A DNA stretch of 64,000 nucleotides, taken from contig OY755044.1 in NCBI GenBank assembly GCA_963576565.1, forward strand, positions 56,472,108-56,536,107, written 5' to 3'. Positions 30,891 through 42,393 of the stretch are shown piece by piece (position 1 is the first letter of the stretch; each line of letters opens with the position of its first letter). Position numbers and translations under genes: made by a program. The DNA comes from Aspidapion aeneum (lineage: Eukaryota > Arthropoda > Insecta > Coleoptera > Brentidae). The notes beneath the pieces are model-generated. The model was given only the letters and a program-made list of their open reading frames with translations. It did no database searches and was not told where the DNA came from.

Positions 30891-31949
30891 TAAGAAACGC
30901 ATCCTCGAAAAACGAAAATGAAACGAAAACGAAAAACGACCGAAATAAAAACCAATAATCAGAACCATAATACCCAGGTAAATCCTAGGAATAGACCAAC
31001 AAAGCAACCACACAATATAATAATATAATTAGCCGTAGAAGCCATTACACTTTTTCCTATAGAGTAATTCTACGCCAAATCATACAACGGAGAAAGCTGC
31101 TATGTCACGAAAAAAATCTAACTTTTGATAACATGTATTAGTGTCCTTAGGAATACCAAAAGTAAAAAAAGAAGAAAATCAGTTGTGGCCTGAATTTTTT
31201 TTATATCTATTGTATTAAATCTAATGTAAGAACAAATTTGACAGAAGAAATCTATAATATGATATGATCCTATACAGAAAAAAAAATTAACCTCACTTTT
31301 TTGACATAGCAAAAATAGTTTTAAAAAAATAGTAAATTTTATGATTTTCTCGATTTTTAATTATTTACACCGGTGCGGAATATGGTCCATCAAAAAAAAG
31401 TCTATACGCACTTTAAAGCTCAGTGGCTTGACTATCATACAAGGCAAAAGGGAAATTTCTAGGTCTATTGGTTTCAGCAAACTAAATTTTAATAAATTTG
31501 AAAAACCCCAAAAACCTCAGAATTTGCAACTTTTGACTGAAAAAATTTGCATGTCTATCTGTCTATTGAAACTTCACTTGTACCTTGTTTTACTTGACAA
31601 TGTATCATCTAAATAAAAGTAATATAAAAAATCTGGGTCTGTCATTTTAACATCAACTTTTAAGCTATTTGGGTAAAGCATGTAAAAAATCAATTTTTTT
31701 TATCCAGTCGCAAAAAGAAAAAAATTGTCTATAAAAATCATCGTCAGGGGATCTTATTTATCTTAATTCAAAACAAATTGTTTTAAGGTAAAACAATATA
31801 TTCAACAAAAGAACGTGTTTTCATTGCAGACAAAGTTTTTTACTGTGAATACAAAATTTTTTACCGTGAATAATGGCGAAAAACACAATATACATATTAA
31901 ATGTAACGAATAATATATATAACATATTTTTCTATTGTAAAACATTTAA
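30891..31949. other. AT-rich interval
   Basis: GAAAACGAAA-type low complexity at 30905-30945. TATAGAGTAATTCTACGCCA at 31058 has an inverse counterpart at 33473-33500. The frame at 31341-31616 shows no recognised motif. Confidence 0.4.
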
Positions 31950-32062
31950 GTGTGACGAAGTGTGACGTTGCTGTGTATAGCAGTAAAGTCGAAAACTTGA
32001 CGATCCAAATTTACTTTTGTATATATTTTGGCTGAATAAATCTATTGTCTATTGTCTATAAC
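31950..32062 (+). repeat. 3' tail of a truncated LINE
   Basis: GGCTGAATAAATCTATTGTC followed by tandem TATTGTC units is the typical 3' end of a non-LTR element with a short-repeat tail. Only the extreme 3' end is recognisable; the upstream border is a guess. Confidence 0.45.
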
Positions 32063-32214
32063 CACATACTGTTTTGCGTGACATCCTAGTTTATGGGTTC
32101 AAGTCTCATCTAACACTGTCGGATATTTTTTTTTTAGTTTTAAGAATAAATTTTTGGTGAGACACAGACATTAATTAGTTTGTTTCTTTGGTAAATGAAA
32201 TGGTTCAGGTTTAA

Positions 32215-32390
32215 CAGTGGCGTCCGCAGGAGGGAGGGGGGTTGGAGGCCTAATCCTTTCAAAGGCATTAAATAACTTCTCCTAAAGATTGAATTTTGCT
32301 GAAAGAAGAAATAAATGGTTTTCCAGGACTTTGCTTTTACTCAAGCCCCCTCTCCCAACCCAATTGGAAAATTTCTGCATACGCCACTTG
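32215..32390. mobile_element. MITE with CAGTGGCGT ends
   Basis: Starts CAGTGGCGTCCGCAGGAGGG and ends GCATACGCCACTTG, imperfect terminal inverted repeats of a hAT-like type, with G-rich then C-rich subterminal tracts that also pair (GGGGGGTTGG with CCCAACC). Non-coding. Confidence 0.6.
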
Positions 32391-32715
32391 GCATTAAAAA
32401 AACTAACCATAAACTAACGCATGGTAAAAGTCCATGTGATGCGGTTGGAAGTACTGTGAAACGAACGAACAACATTTGGATGATTTAACTATAGAAGCTA
32501 AATTTACATCAAGCTCAGAAAAAAAAATTAATGTTCGGTTTCTGAAATTATAGAACTTCTTTTCCGATTTTTTAAATATGACAGTAGGTAACTACTAAAA
32601 AAGTAAATAAACTTTTAAAAAAATTGTGTAGTGACCTTATGAAGAGAGTTTAGATCAAAATTTAGTAAACAGTGCTCACATGAATAAATTTTACCTTCTG
32701 ATAAACCTTAATTTG

Positions 32716-32837
32716 CAGGGGCGGATCTAGAAACTTTATTTGGGGGGAAAATATCATAATAAATATTTCACAAAACTATTTTGCGTAGTGACCAGGAGGT
32801 GTATTCTGTGTGTCAAAACTAAGTAGATCCACGCCTG
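32716..32837. mobile_element. 122-bp hAT-like MITE with TAATTTG duplication
   Basis: CAGGGGCGGATCTAGAAACT at the left is matched by AAGTAGATCCACGCCTG at the right. TAATTTG flanks both sides (32709-32715 and 32838-32844). Size, ends and duplication length are usual for hAT-derived MITEs. Confidence 0.7.
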
Positions 32838-33832
32838 TAATTTGTGATGCAATTTAACATCACTAAAAATATTAAAATAACAAAAAAATGTGGAGTGCCC
32901 TTAAGGATCACAGACCCAGATTTTTTATTCTTGTTTCTAAAAGTATATGATACAGTGAAAAATTTACCCTACTTGATTATTACCAGCAGCCCGATAGACC
33001 GGGTCATTTTTGATGCTGAGGTTGAGGGATTACCCAGACATTCTTAACTTCTTCGAGGAACTCCAAGGTAACGTCTACTTTTTAAATATGTTTTATACAA
33101 GGAATATATAGTCGTTGAGTATAGCTTTCCAACACTGTATCAAAAGTTTAAGAAATCATTACATTTATACCCCAAAAAAATATGAAAACTTCGAAAATTT
33201 CTGCGTTTTTTGGATATTCTAAATTGCTCTAATCAAGCCAGTGTAAAAGATTTTGCTAAACCTCACATTTTCTAAAAACTACTTTTATGCATGTTTTCAA
33301 TGTTATATGTCCCATTTTGCCCGTTTTTTGAATTTTCAAATGCTTGTGCAACAGACTAATTGGATTTAAAAATCTAAAATTGTGCAAAATTGGTTAAGCA
33401 TAAGCTGTTTTATTTAGTAAACATGATTATAGAAAAAAATTAAAAGTCAGGGCAACACTTTTTTTGTAAATTGGATCACTTGGCGTGGAATTGCTCTATA
33501 CCTATTATATAAACACAAGATAAACTCACATGCGGACAAACAATAAAGCATACAATCACAACGTCTATACATAATTAATAAACAGGTCCCCTCGTGCTCG
33601 ATGACGCTTTCAGTTAACAATATATTTACTTTTAATAAAGAATGCTACTTCGCATTCGTTAAAAAAACATTTTGTATTTAGCTTTTTAACCTATCCATAA
33701 TTTTCATTAAAAAAAACTATTTTTATGTTACCAGTAGTTTGTTATTTTATAAAAAAGATGGTCATTTGTTTCACACTTTAAATATAAAATGTATAAAAGA
33801 AGACCTAATAAGTTTTTAATAAGGTTAAACTA
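32838..33832. other. Interval without genes
   Basis: The frame at 32844-33047 is short and unrecognised. TTGGCGTGGAATTGCTCTATA at 33480-33500 is the inverse of 31058-31078. Confidence 0.4.
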
Positions 33833-34072
33833 GAAATAAAATTTCGGACTTCCATTGTCTTTATTTATTTTAAAACACAACGTTTCGGTTAGTAAGTATC
33901 TCTAACCGTTATCAAGTGTTCACACTTGATAACGGTTAGAGATACTTACTAACCGAAACGTCGTGTTTTAAAATAAATAAAGACAATGGATAACGGTTAG
34001 AGATACTTACTAACCGAAACGTCGTGTTTTAAAATAAATAAAGACAATGGAAGTCCGAAATTTTATTTCTAC
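33833..34072. mobile_element. Penelope-like palindromic fragment with hammerhead-like motifs
   Basis: An inverted unit (about 33843-33918) is followed by two direct units (from 33923 and 33990) of roughly 67 bp, each containing CGGTTAG-loop-CTAACCGAAACG and ending AAATAAATAAAGACAATGG. The stem followed by GAAAC resembles stem II and the GAAA core of hammerhead ribozymes, which Penelope-like elements carry in their terminal repeats; the CTGANGA half is degraded here (TTGATAA). Confidence 0.5.
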
Positions 34073-34587
34073 ACAATCATTGTCTACGAGTTTCAAACAA
34101 AAAGGTTAAACTAATTATTTAATTTTTATTAATTAAAAGTATAAACATTGCACTTAAGAACTATACTTTGACTATTTCTAATAAATTTTAACACGCTAAA
34201 GAATAAATATTACATAAAATTTCAGGATAGATGAATAGTCACCGGAATTCGTTATAAAGCTTTTATAAGTTAGTGATGCTTGCTTAAGTAATGCTCTTCT
34301 TTCTGCAAACTTTTTTCTCGCAGTTCCTAAATTTTTAAAACTTATCCCAAGGCTCAGTCGGTTTATCCTCGAATTTTAGCTGTCTGAGATGACAAAAATA
34401 CATTTTCCCCATAATTTTTAAATATATTTCCTGCGAAATATCGAGTTATTAATTTAGCTTTTTTTGGTATTTATTTTGTAATGAGTGAGCGGTCATGATT
34501 TATTTATTTGATTGTTTATTTAAAGCAACTACTTTATTTAAGTTGTCTGTGAATATTTTGTGAGATTTACCTAATAGAACAAAGATA
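34073..34587. other. AT-rich interval
   Basis: No coding or repeat structure recognised. Confidence 0.45.
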
Positions 34588-35102
34588 GTAGAGGAAGGTC
34601 GCCTAATTTTGGATAGTTTTTTTAATTTAAGTTTTTTTGTGTGACGAAAACAAATTTTGTTAATTCTTCTGTTCCTAAAATATGTTATTACGTCAATAAA
34701 AACAGGGTACGATCACAAAAATATGTATTTCAACCCTAAAGAATACAAAAATTCGACCAAAGTAAAAGAAAGCACTTTTTCAAATTTAAAAATAGGGTTC
34801 CCAAAATTGGGTACCCTATATTAGCCACGGAACTACCTACATGTGTTCCTAATTTTTGATATCCAAATTTAGGTACAACTTCCTAGCCAAAAAGTCCGTG
34901 AGAGAAATTCATATTTCAAATACATACTCTTGTTCTACAACTATTCTTGTACATCCTTGCCAAATTACACTTTCCCAGGCTAAGTACTTACCTTTTAATA
35001 ATGGCTTACACGTGGAGCAACAAAAAACTCGTTTTCACAATTAAACACATAAGCTTATGTTACCACCTAGTGGTGAACAGTCGAACTATGCGCTTCACAG
35101 AT

Positions 35103-36358
35103 TGTTAGCTCCCGCTAAATTTCGCGGTTGTTTATATCTTTTTAAAACCACACAATTGTATGAAGGACAGAGCGCATTTCGCGTATTTGGACATGCGCAC
35201 CAACAACCAGTGAGATCCTTGTCGACCGCTTCGAGAAAATGGCGTGTTAATTTCGTTCTCCAACTATTTCAAATATCTACACCTGAAAGTGCTCGATTTT
35301 TGTGTACTGAAGCATAGAACCAGAAACTTCAGCCCTTCAGCTACGTGGTGACATCATTAGATCCATTCAGGGGCCCCTTAGAACGTGGAGAAAGTGGCTG
35401 CAAACTGGTGAGTGCATTTGTATCTGATTACCGTTGTGTGGTTCCAACAATTAACCTATGGACGTTTGATTATTTCGTAATTCAAATCAATTATGATGAG
35501 AGTTAGTTATCGTCCTGAAGGTTAGATCCAGGTCTAGAGGTTAATAGGTTTAGGACTGAGCGTATTCAAAAGACAATTGAATTTTGCTGACGTTTCGACT
35601 ATATTTTTAGTCTTCTTCAGAGCTACAAACAAAAAATAGTTCTTATTAAAACATGATAACTACTTAAAAATAGGATTAAAACTTTATTCTTTCTTTTTTG
35701 GTATAAAAATTGATTTTTTTTTTATATAAAATAGGTACCAGAAACTAGAAATTAGGATAAAATTATTATTTTAATAAGATGACATTTGATTGGAAATGTT
35801 GTGTGTGGTTCCTCTTGTGTTGTGTTTTATCAAGCGTCAAGACTAAGGATTAGGTAAGCTAATGAGTCCTTTTTATATGTTTTGTTTTTATTTATTTGGA
35901 TTTTTTAAATATTTTATCATTATATCTTCTTTGTTGATTTTTTTCTTTTTTTAATCTGTTTTTGTTTAATTTTTGTTTAAGGTATATATATTCGTTTAAA
36001 TCCCTTATTCTACTTATGTAAAGAGAAAAATCAGTATTTAGAGTTTTTTTCTGGTTTCTGGAACCTATTTTATATAAAAAAAAAATCAATTTTTATACCA
36101 AAAAAGAAAGAACAAAGTTTTAATCCTATTTTTAAGTAGTTATCATGTTTTAATAAGAACTATTTTTTGTTTGTAGCTCTGAAGAAGACTAAAAATATAG
36201 TCGAAACGTCAGCAAAATTCAATTGTCTTTTGAATACGCTCAGTCCTAAACCTATTAACCTCTAGACCAAATCAATTATATTTATGTTTGCTCGCGCTTT
36301 CATTAATTAAATTATACAGTCCATTGCATTTATCGTTTTTCTTACTGCGGGCATAACA
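35103..36358 (+). repeat. 5' LTR, BEL family 1, with insertion
   Basis: Matches the 471-bp 3' LTR closely outside a 774-bp insertion at 35495-36268. Ends with GGGCATAACA at 36358. Confidence 0.88.
35495..36268. mobile_element. Penelope-like inverted element in the LTR, hammerhead-like core
   Basis: Flanked by the identical 11-bp AAATCAATTAT (35484-35494 and 36269-36279). Two nearly identical arms of about 217 bp (35531-35748 and 36052-36268) face each other. Each arm encodes CTCTGAAGA, a short stem AGAC-loop-GTC, then GAAACG: the CUGANGA...GAAA core of a hammerhead ribozyme. A long duplication and inverted copies fit target-primed insertion of a Penelope-like element better than a DNA transposon. 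No reverse transcriptase is included. Confidence 0.6.
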
Positions 36359-36886
36359 TAAGTGCTCCTTCGACCGAATTAATTATTTAAAATAATAAAT
36401 CCATACGACGGTATTAATAATTATTTTCAGGCCGAAAACAAGGCGGCCTTGAATTTTTCGCATCGTATTTGCAACGAGAGAAAGTCGTCGGTGTGGTGCG
36501 GCGCAGTGCACGTGTCTACCGCGTGGTATAAACAAAGCGAAGGAATCAAAACAAAACAAACAACAACATTTCTCATTTATGTGTTAGGGTGTTTCATATC
36601 ATTTCGATATTTAAAACAATTTTCATCAATTGCGATAAATTGGTGCATATTTTCGACAATTCGTCATTTTTCTATTTCAGAAGCATTAATTTAGCGTTAT
36701 TTGTATATTTACCGACATTTCTGTGATTAGATGTGTTCCATATCATTTCGATATTTAAAACAATTTTCATCAATTGCGATAAATTAGTGCATATTTTCGA
36801 CAATTCGTCATTTTGCTATTTCAGAAGCATTAATTTAGTGTTAATTGTATATTTACCGACAATTTCGTCATTTCAAAGGTAAAATC
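36359..36886 (+). other. Leader with 144-bp tandem duplication
   Basis: The block beginning CATATCATTTCGATATTTAA at 36595 is repeated at 36739. The antisense copy of the family has one unit only, so the duplication is specific to this insertion. Confidence 0.7.
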
Positions 36887-37306
36887 ATGTCTGTCAAAAA
36901 AGCTGTGCAAAAACGCAAGGGTTTTTTATCTGCGATAACCGAGTGTTATGTGTTTTCACAAACCGCGGCATCGGATGAAAGAGCGAGAAACGAGTTTCAA
37001 GTGAGGTATTCCGATTTGAATAAAACCTTCGATAAATGCATGCTGGCACATAATGACGTCATTATGTTGATAGACGACTCGGACGACGAGGAGTTTAAAA
37101 CGCAGGATGCGATCCTTTCAGAAGCTCGTAAATATTTTTATGCGTGTAAGGGGGTTTACTCTAAAATATTTCCGGTTGAGGCCCCAACCCTTTCGGGATC
37201 ATATGTTCGACAAAACGAATCTGCAACTCCAAAACTCAAAGAGTTAGGTATTCCCATATTCCGAGGTGATAAAAAATTATGGCCAAGCTTTTTCGATCTT
37301 TTTTAA
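36887..37306 (+). pseudogene. Gag N-terminus, BEL family 1
   Basis: Starts at the conserved ATG 36887 (MSVKKAVQKRKGF), matching the antisense copy. The product includes the acidic DDSDDEEF segment and reaches IPIFRGDKKLWPSFFDLF, the position of FDGNYKSWQHWFDLF in family 2. The frame closes in a T-run at about 37298-37306, an evident single-base slip. Confidence 0.85.
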
Positions 37307-37392
37307 TAACATTATAGATCAAAATCAAAGTCTAAGTAACGTTCGAAAACTTCAATATTTATTTTCATATCTCGAGGATGAGCCTTTAAAAA

Positions 37393-37698
37393 TTGATATC
37401 AGGGATTAGCTTATCTGATCAAAATTATAAAATTGCTTACGACAAATTAGTCAATAGATATCAAAACAAGCGAGACCTCGCAAATGATGCTTTAAGCTCA
37501 ATTATGAACTCCACCTTAAAAAACGAGTCAGCTAAAGAATTGCGTAATTTAATTGACACCTTTTCTGAATCCCTAGAAATTTTAAAATCACTTAGCTTTG
37601 ACGTTGACAGTTGGGACTTTATTATTTTTTTCATTTTGTTAGAAAAAATTGGATATTCCGACGCGTTCAAATTTCGAAATGAGTCACGCCAATACTAA
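37393..37698 (+). pseudogene. Gag middle part, BEL family 1
   Basis: DQNYKIAYDKLVNRYQNKRD and AKELRNLIDTFSESLEIL correspond to the DUF1759-like Gag core of family 2. It is reached by another frameshift near 37390 and lost in an A-run near 37655. Confidence 0.8.
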
Positions 37699-38848
37699 TA
37701 CCGAAATTCCCACTTTTCAGTCACTTTTTCAATTTCTAGAAAAAAGATGTAAAGTTTTGGAATCAGTTCCTCAATCAACAGCACCCAAAAAGGTGCCTAT
37801 CTATCAAAAATCAAATTCTATGCAAAATCAGTCTGGGCAAAAGCCTACCTATCAAAATTCAAATTCTATGCGAAATCAGTTTGGGCAAAAGATTACCTAT
37901 AAATCATCCAATTCGCCTTTTATAGGACTGGCTGGCACCTCAACTAATTCAAGTACGGGAATAAAATGTTTCCGGTGTAATCAAGGTCACGTGCTTTCGA
38001 AATGTCAAACATTTCTTGATCTCTCACCTATCGATCGCCTATCATTTGTCAAGCAGACAAAATTATGTCTAGCGTGTTTTCATCCCTTGCATGGTGTAGA
38101 TATGTGCAAATCCAAGTATTCATGCAGGACTTGCAATAGTAAAAGGCACCACACTTTAACTCATATCTTAGAAACTAATCAAGAGTCTGGAAGCCAAGAT
38201 ACTAGTCCTGTCATTCACACACCACCTGTCAATAATCTTCATGTGTCATTAAATGCCTCAGGACCTTCAGGTACCTTTCTTTTATGCACCGCCATAATAG
38301 ATGTTATGGACGGTTGCGGAAATTTTCAACCTGTAAGGGCACTGCTTGAATCTGGATCACAGACAGGATTCATCAGTGAAAAGTGTATTCAGCGTCTTAA
38401 TCTTCCTAGGCGAAGTTACAACACTGAAATATTCGGATTAAATCAGATGTCTTCTTTTACTTCCAAAGGGCTCGTTCAATGTCACATTAAGCCACAAGGA
38501 CAAGTCACTCCTTTACTTAATTTCGAAGCAATTGTTGTTCCACAACTATGTTCCAATATGCCTACATTCTCTTTGAACGATAATCAGTGGGAACACTTGG
38601 AAAACCTTAAACTTGCCGACCCATCTTATTTCAAATCTAGACCTGTGGACCTGGTTATTGGTTGCGAGCTATTCGCACAGATATTCAAGGAGGGCAGGGT
38701 TCTTGGACAGGTAGGGCAGCCTTCAGCCCTTGAAACTATCTTTGGCTGGGTCGTCATGGGAAGGGTTGACGAAGTAGGTAGTCTTACGGAACGAACCAGT
38801 TGTTTTTTAACGAGTCATTCACCTTCTTTAGAGGTCATTCTCACCTAG
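37649..38848 (+). pseudogene. Nucleocapsid and protease, BEL family 1
   Basis: Native from about 37660. Three Cys/His knuckles (CFRCNQGHVLSKC, CLACFHPLHGVDMC, CRTCNSKRHHTLTH) follow a Gln/Asn/Ser-rich linker with a short internal repeat (YQKSNSMQNQSGQKP). The protease motif is LLESGSQTGFISEKC; the usual catalytic Asp of (L)DSGS is Glu here, a substitution expected to inactivate it. The frame ends at 38848 by frameshift, just before the RFWEIE motif. Confidence 0.82.
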
Positions 38849-38849
38849 G

Positions 38850-39440
38850 TTTTGGGAAATCGAACATTTGCCTAAAAAACAAATCTTATCAAAGGAAGAA
38901 AAACAAGCAGAATCAATTTTTACTGCTAGTGTATTACGGCAACCGAGCGGTAGGTTCATGGTAGATCTTCCGTTTAAAGATAAAATAAACCATGACCTAG
39001 AAAATACTTATCCGCAAGCTTATCGTAGATTTTTAATTCTAGAAAATAGATTAATCAAAAATCCTGATCTGTACACTGCCTATTCAAGTTTCATGCAAGA
39101 CTATATCGATTCTAATCATATGAGTTTAGTTTTTTCTAGTCAACCAAAGGTCGACGTATCGTGTTTTTTAGCACATCATTGCGTACTAAAGCCGGAAAGC
39201 TTAAGTACAAAATTAAGGGTAGTCTGGGATTGTTCGGCAGTCACCCCAAAAAATATTAGTCTCAATGACACATTGTTATCTGGACCGAAATTTCAAAAGG
39301 ATATTGCTTCTTTACTCCTTACGTTTCGTCTTAATCTTATTACCTACATTGCTGATATCAAACAGATGTTCCGTCAAGTCCTTATCAATCCTTATCACCG
39401 TCCTTATCAAAGGATATTTGTGGAGGTTTTCTCCACATGA
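38850..39440 (+). pseudogene. RT N-terminal part, BEL family 1
   Basis: Contains RFWEIEHLPKK (upstream of the track start), RQPSGRFMVDLPF, KLRVVWDCSAVTPK and YIADIKQMFRQV with the first catalytic Asp. The frame slips near 39415 in AAAGGATATTTGTGG. Confidence 0.82.
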
Positions 39441-40113
39441 CCCACTTTCAGTGTGGGAACTCTCTACTGTCACTTTTGGCATGACATGCTCACCATTTCT
39501 AGGCATGCGTACCTTAAATGAGCTGGCAGAGAGAGAAAAGGAACGTTTTCCTATGGCTAGTACTGTTCTCAAAACGTCAATCTATATCAACGATATCTTG
39601 GGAACTAGCCCTTCGCTTTCTGAAGCTCTCTCCCTTCAAACAGAACTCAATGATTTGTTGAAGTCGGGAGGATTTGAACTTAAAAAATGGGCAAGCAATT
39701 GTCCCGAGTTATTGGCAACATTGCCAGAGTCCGATCGTCAAATGCCTCTCTCTTTCGACAAGGAGGAACCCCACTTTATCAAAGTTTTAGGACTTCAATG
39801 GCATCCAAAAAACGACATTTTTTCTTATCAATGCCGAATGAAGGAAAAACCCCCAACCAAACGTGCTATTTTATCTATCATAGGAACAATCTTCGATCCC
39901 TTAGGTTTTCTTTGTCCCTTGTTGCTACAAGCAAAATTTATTTTGCAACAGTTGTGGATATCAAAAATAGGCTGGAACGAAGAACCAGATTCTTCTATCA
40001 TCGACTCTTGGAACAAACATCGTTCTGAATTCCCGCTTCTTTCCAATTTTCAATTACCCCCGACAAATCAAACTGTCAAAAACCAATACCTGTCAAATCA
40101 TCGGCATCTGTGA
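39265..40113 (+). pseudogene. RT C-terminal part with mutated YIND box, BEL family 1
   Basis: Native from about 39415 (LWRFSPHDPLSVWEL). The RT active site is SIYINDILG: the first Asp of the Y-x-D-D motif is Asn, by a single G-to-A change, so the enzyme would be inactive. The FDPLGFLCPL connecting region follows. The frame is lost near 40080, entering RNase H. Confidence 0.84.
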
Positions 40114-40162
40114 CGCTTCAATTCGAGGCTACGCGGGCGTCGTATATTTTCGTGTAGAGTAG
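40090..40162 (+). pseudogene. RNase H start with stop codon, BEL family 1
   Basis: ICDASIRGYAGVVYFRVE followed by TAG. It corresponds to GFSDASMIGYAATVYFRME of family 2 and carries the first RNase H Asp. The premature stop leaves about 110 bp of weakly readable sequence before the next frame. Confidence 0.65.
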
Positions 40163-40274
40163 GAGAATAATATATCTGTTTCTCTCATATCTGCAAAATC
40201 TAGGGTCGAGCCTATAAGGTCACAAACTTTGGCTAGGCTAGAACTCCTAGGCGCATTTCTTTTAAGCGAATTAA

Positions 40275-41720
40275 TTGACTTCGTTTTATCTAGCTATGAA
40301 GGAAAAAATAACTTTTACAAATATCGTTACTTTCTGCGATTCGCAAGTCGTATTGCACTGGCTTTCATCCCCTCCTAATCGCTGGCAAACCTTTGTTGGA
40401 AATCGAGTCAGTAGAATCCAAGAAATCATTCCTTCAAACTCATGGCGCTACATTCCTTCTGCTTTAAATGCAGCCGATATTGCGTCACGAGGGGCCACCC
40501 CTTCACAGCTCATGTCACATGACATGTGGCGGAACGCACCGTCGTTTTTGTGGTCTCCCGAAAACGAATGGCCCGATTTTCATAAATCAAAAATGCCGAT
40601 TGATTTCGGAGATATTAATCTGGAGGAAAAGCCAAAGGTCTGCTGCAATGCGATAATTGATGTCAACTTCTTAGATCAGCTTCTTATCAAATATTCATCT
40701 ATATCAAAAATTCAACGAATCATTTGTTATGTCCTTCAAATAGTTAACTTTTTTCAAAACCATTCCTATCAAAAACCCACTAAGCCGCCGGACCAAAAAG
40801 TTATTTTTGAGAATATTGTTTTTCCTACCACCGGTGAGATGCAAAGTGCGTTATACCTTCTTATCAAACGCGTTCAAGGTTCTTGTTTTTCTGAGCTTTT
40901 TTCCGCGTTATCTAAGGATAAGCCAATACCGAAACCTTTACGAAAACTTTCACCTTTTCTTGATGAAAATAATATCATTAGAGTCGGTGGCAGATTACAA
41001 AAATCTGTCCTTTTGTCTTATTCTGCAAAACACCCCTTCTTACTTTCGATTAACCATCGTTTAACTACTCTTCTTATCGAGTCCGCTCATCGACAATACC
41101 TTCATCCTGGGTTTAAAACATTACATAATCTGCTTTTACAGCAATTTTGGATATTATCTGCTAGACGGGCAATTCAAAGAACCATATCCAAGTGCTTGCA
41201 GTGTTTTAGAGTCAACCCTAAACCCTATAGACCGCCCATAATGAGTTCACTTCCCGCTCATCGAATCAATCAACTTAAACCTTTTTCGAGTGTAGATATC
41301 GACTTTTGTGGACCTTTCTTTGTGATTCCTCATCGTTACCGTGGTTGTAAAGCTTTCAAATCGTATGTCTGTGTGTTTGTCTGTACGGCCACACATTGCG
41401 TGCATTTGGAATTAACCATGGAACTGTCCACCGAAGGGTTCGTAGGTGCATTCCATCGATTCATTTCCAGACGCGGAAGCGTGACGCAATGCTGGTCAGA
41501 TCAAGGCAGTAATTTTATAGGGTTTCGTAACAATTACTTGATTACGCAAGAAGTGCTGCCACCAGACTTTCTATTCGTTGGCATCTGGGACCTCCTCTCA
41601 GTCCACATTTCAATGGCCTGGCAGAAGCTGGTGTCAAAAGTTTTAAAACTCACTTTGTTCGAGTTGTCGGCGACCAGAAGTTGTCTATCATGGAGATGTC
41701 CACCCTTACCTGTCGCATAG
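40275..41720 (+). pseudogene. RNase H end and integrase, BEL family 1
   Basis: Has FCDSQVVLHWLSSPPNRW (second RNase H Asp), YIPSALNAADIASRG, the integrase H2C2 zinc domain (HRQYLHPG ... CLQCFRVNP) and the first two catalytic Asp in DIDFCGPF and WSDQGSNF. The native frame is lost near 41575; the residues after that are out of phase, and the Glu motif NGLAEAG lies in the next frame. Confidence 0.84.
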
Positions 41721-42163
41721 AAGCCGTACTTAATAGTCGCCCTTTATCTCCTGCCTCTTCAGACCCACACGATCTTCAACCTCTTACCCCTGGGCATTTT
41801 TTGACACTTAAACCCCTTAATTCAGAAATTCCGGAGTCAGATTTGTCCGAGGTTCCCCTAAATCGGCTCTCGAGATGGCAACTAATCCAAAAACTACATA
41901 ATGATTTTTGGAAACGGTATTCTATAGAGTATTTGCATACGCTACAACAGCGACACAAATGGGCTGATTCGTCCCCAAATATCAAGTTAAATGATTTGGT
42001 TATCATAACAAGTGATCACATGCAATCCCCTTTGAAATGGCCGTTCGGTCGGGTCATCGAACTGCATCCCGGCGGGGACGGTCAGGTACGTGTTGCGACG
42101 GTACAAACGGTTACCGGTGTTTATAAGCGGCCAGTTGTAAAACTGTGCCTTTTGCCAAATTAA
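41575..42163 (+). pseudogene. Integrase C-terminus and DUF5641-like domain, BEL family 1
   Basis: Continues the integrase core (NGLAEAGVKS region near 41610, then CRIEAVLNSRPLSP) and the tail RWQLIQKLHNDFWKRY ... WPFGRVIELHPGGDG, the domain conserved at the end of BEL/Pao polyproteins. Stop at 42163, about 230 bp before the 3' LTR. Confidence 0.84.
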
Positions 42164-42393
42164 AAGTAATTTTAATTTTCTACCTTTTACCGGGTATTAC
42201 AATAGGTTTTTTTTATTTTTATTTTTTTTGAATTTTTGTTTGTTTGTTTTGGCTTTTTCGGGATTTCGTTATCTCAAAATAAACTTACGATACTTATCTG
42301 TTTTCATTCATTTATATTTATCGGTCGATTTTTTTTTTATATCTATATCTGTCCGGTTGAGATTCTAAAATTGTGTGTTTTGGAGGGCAGTTA

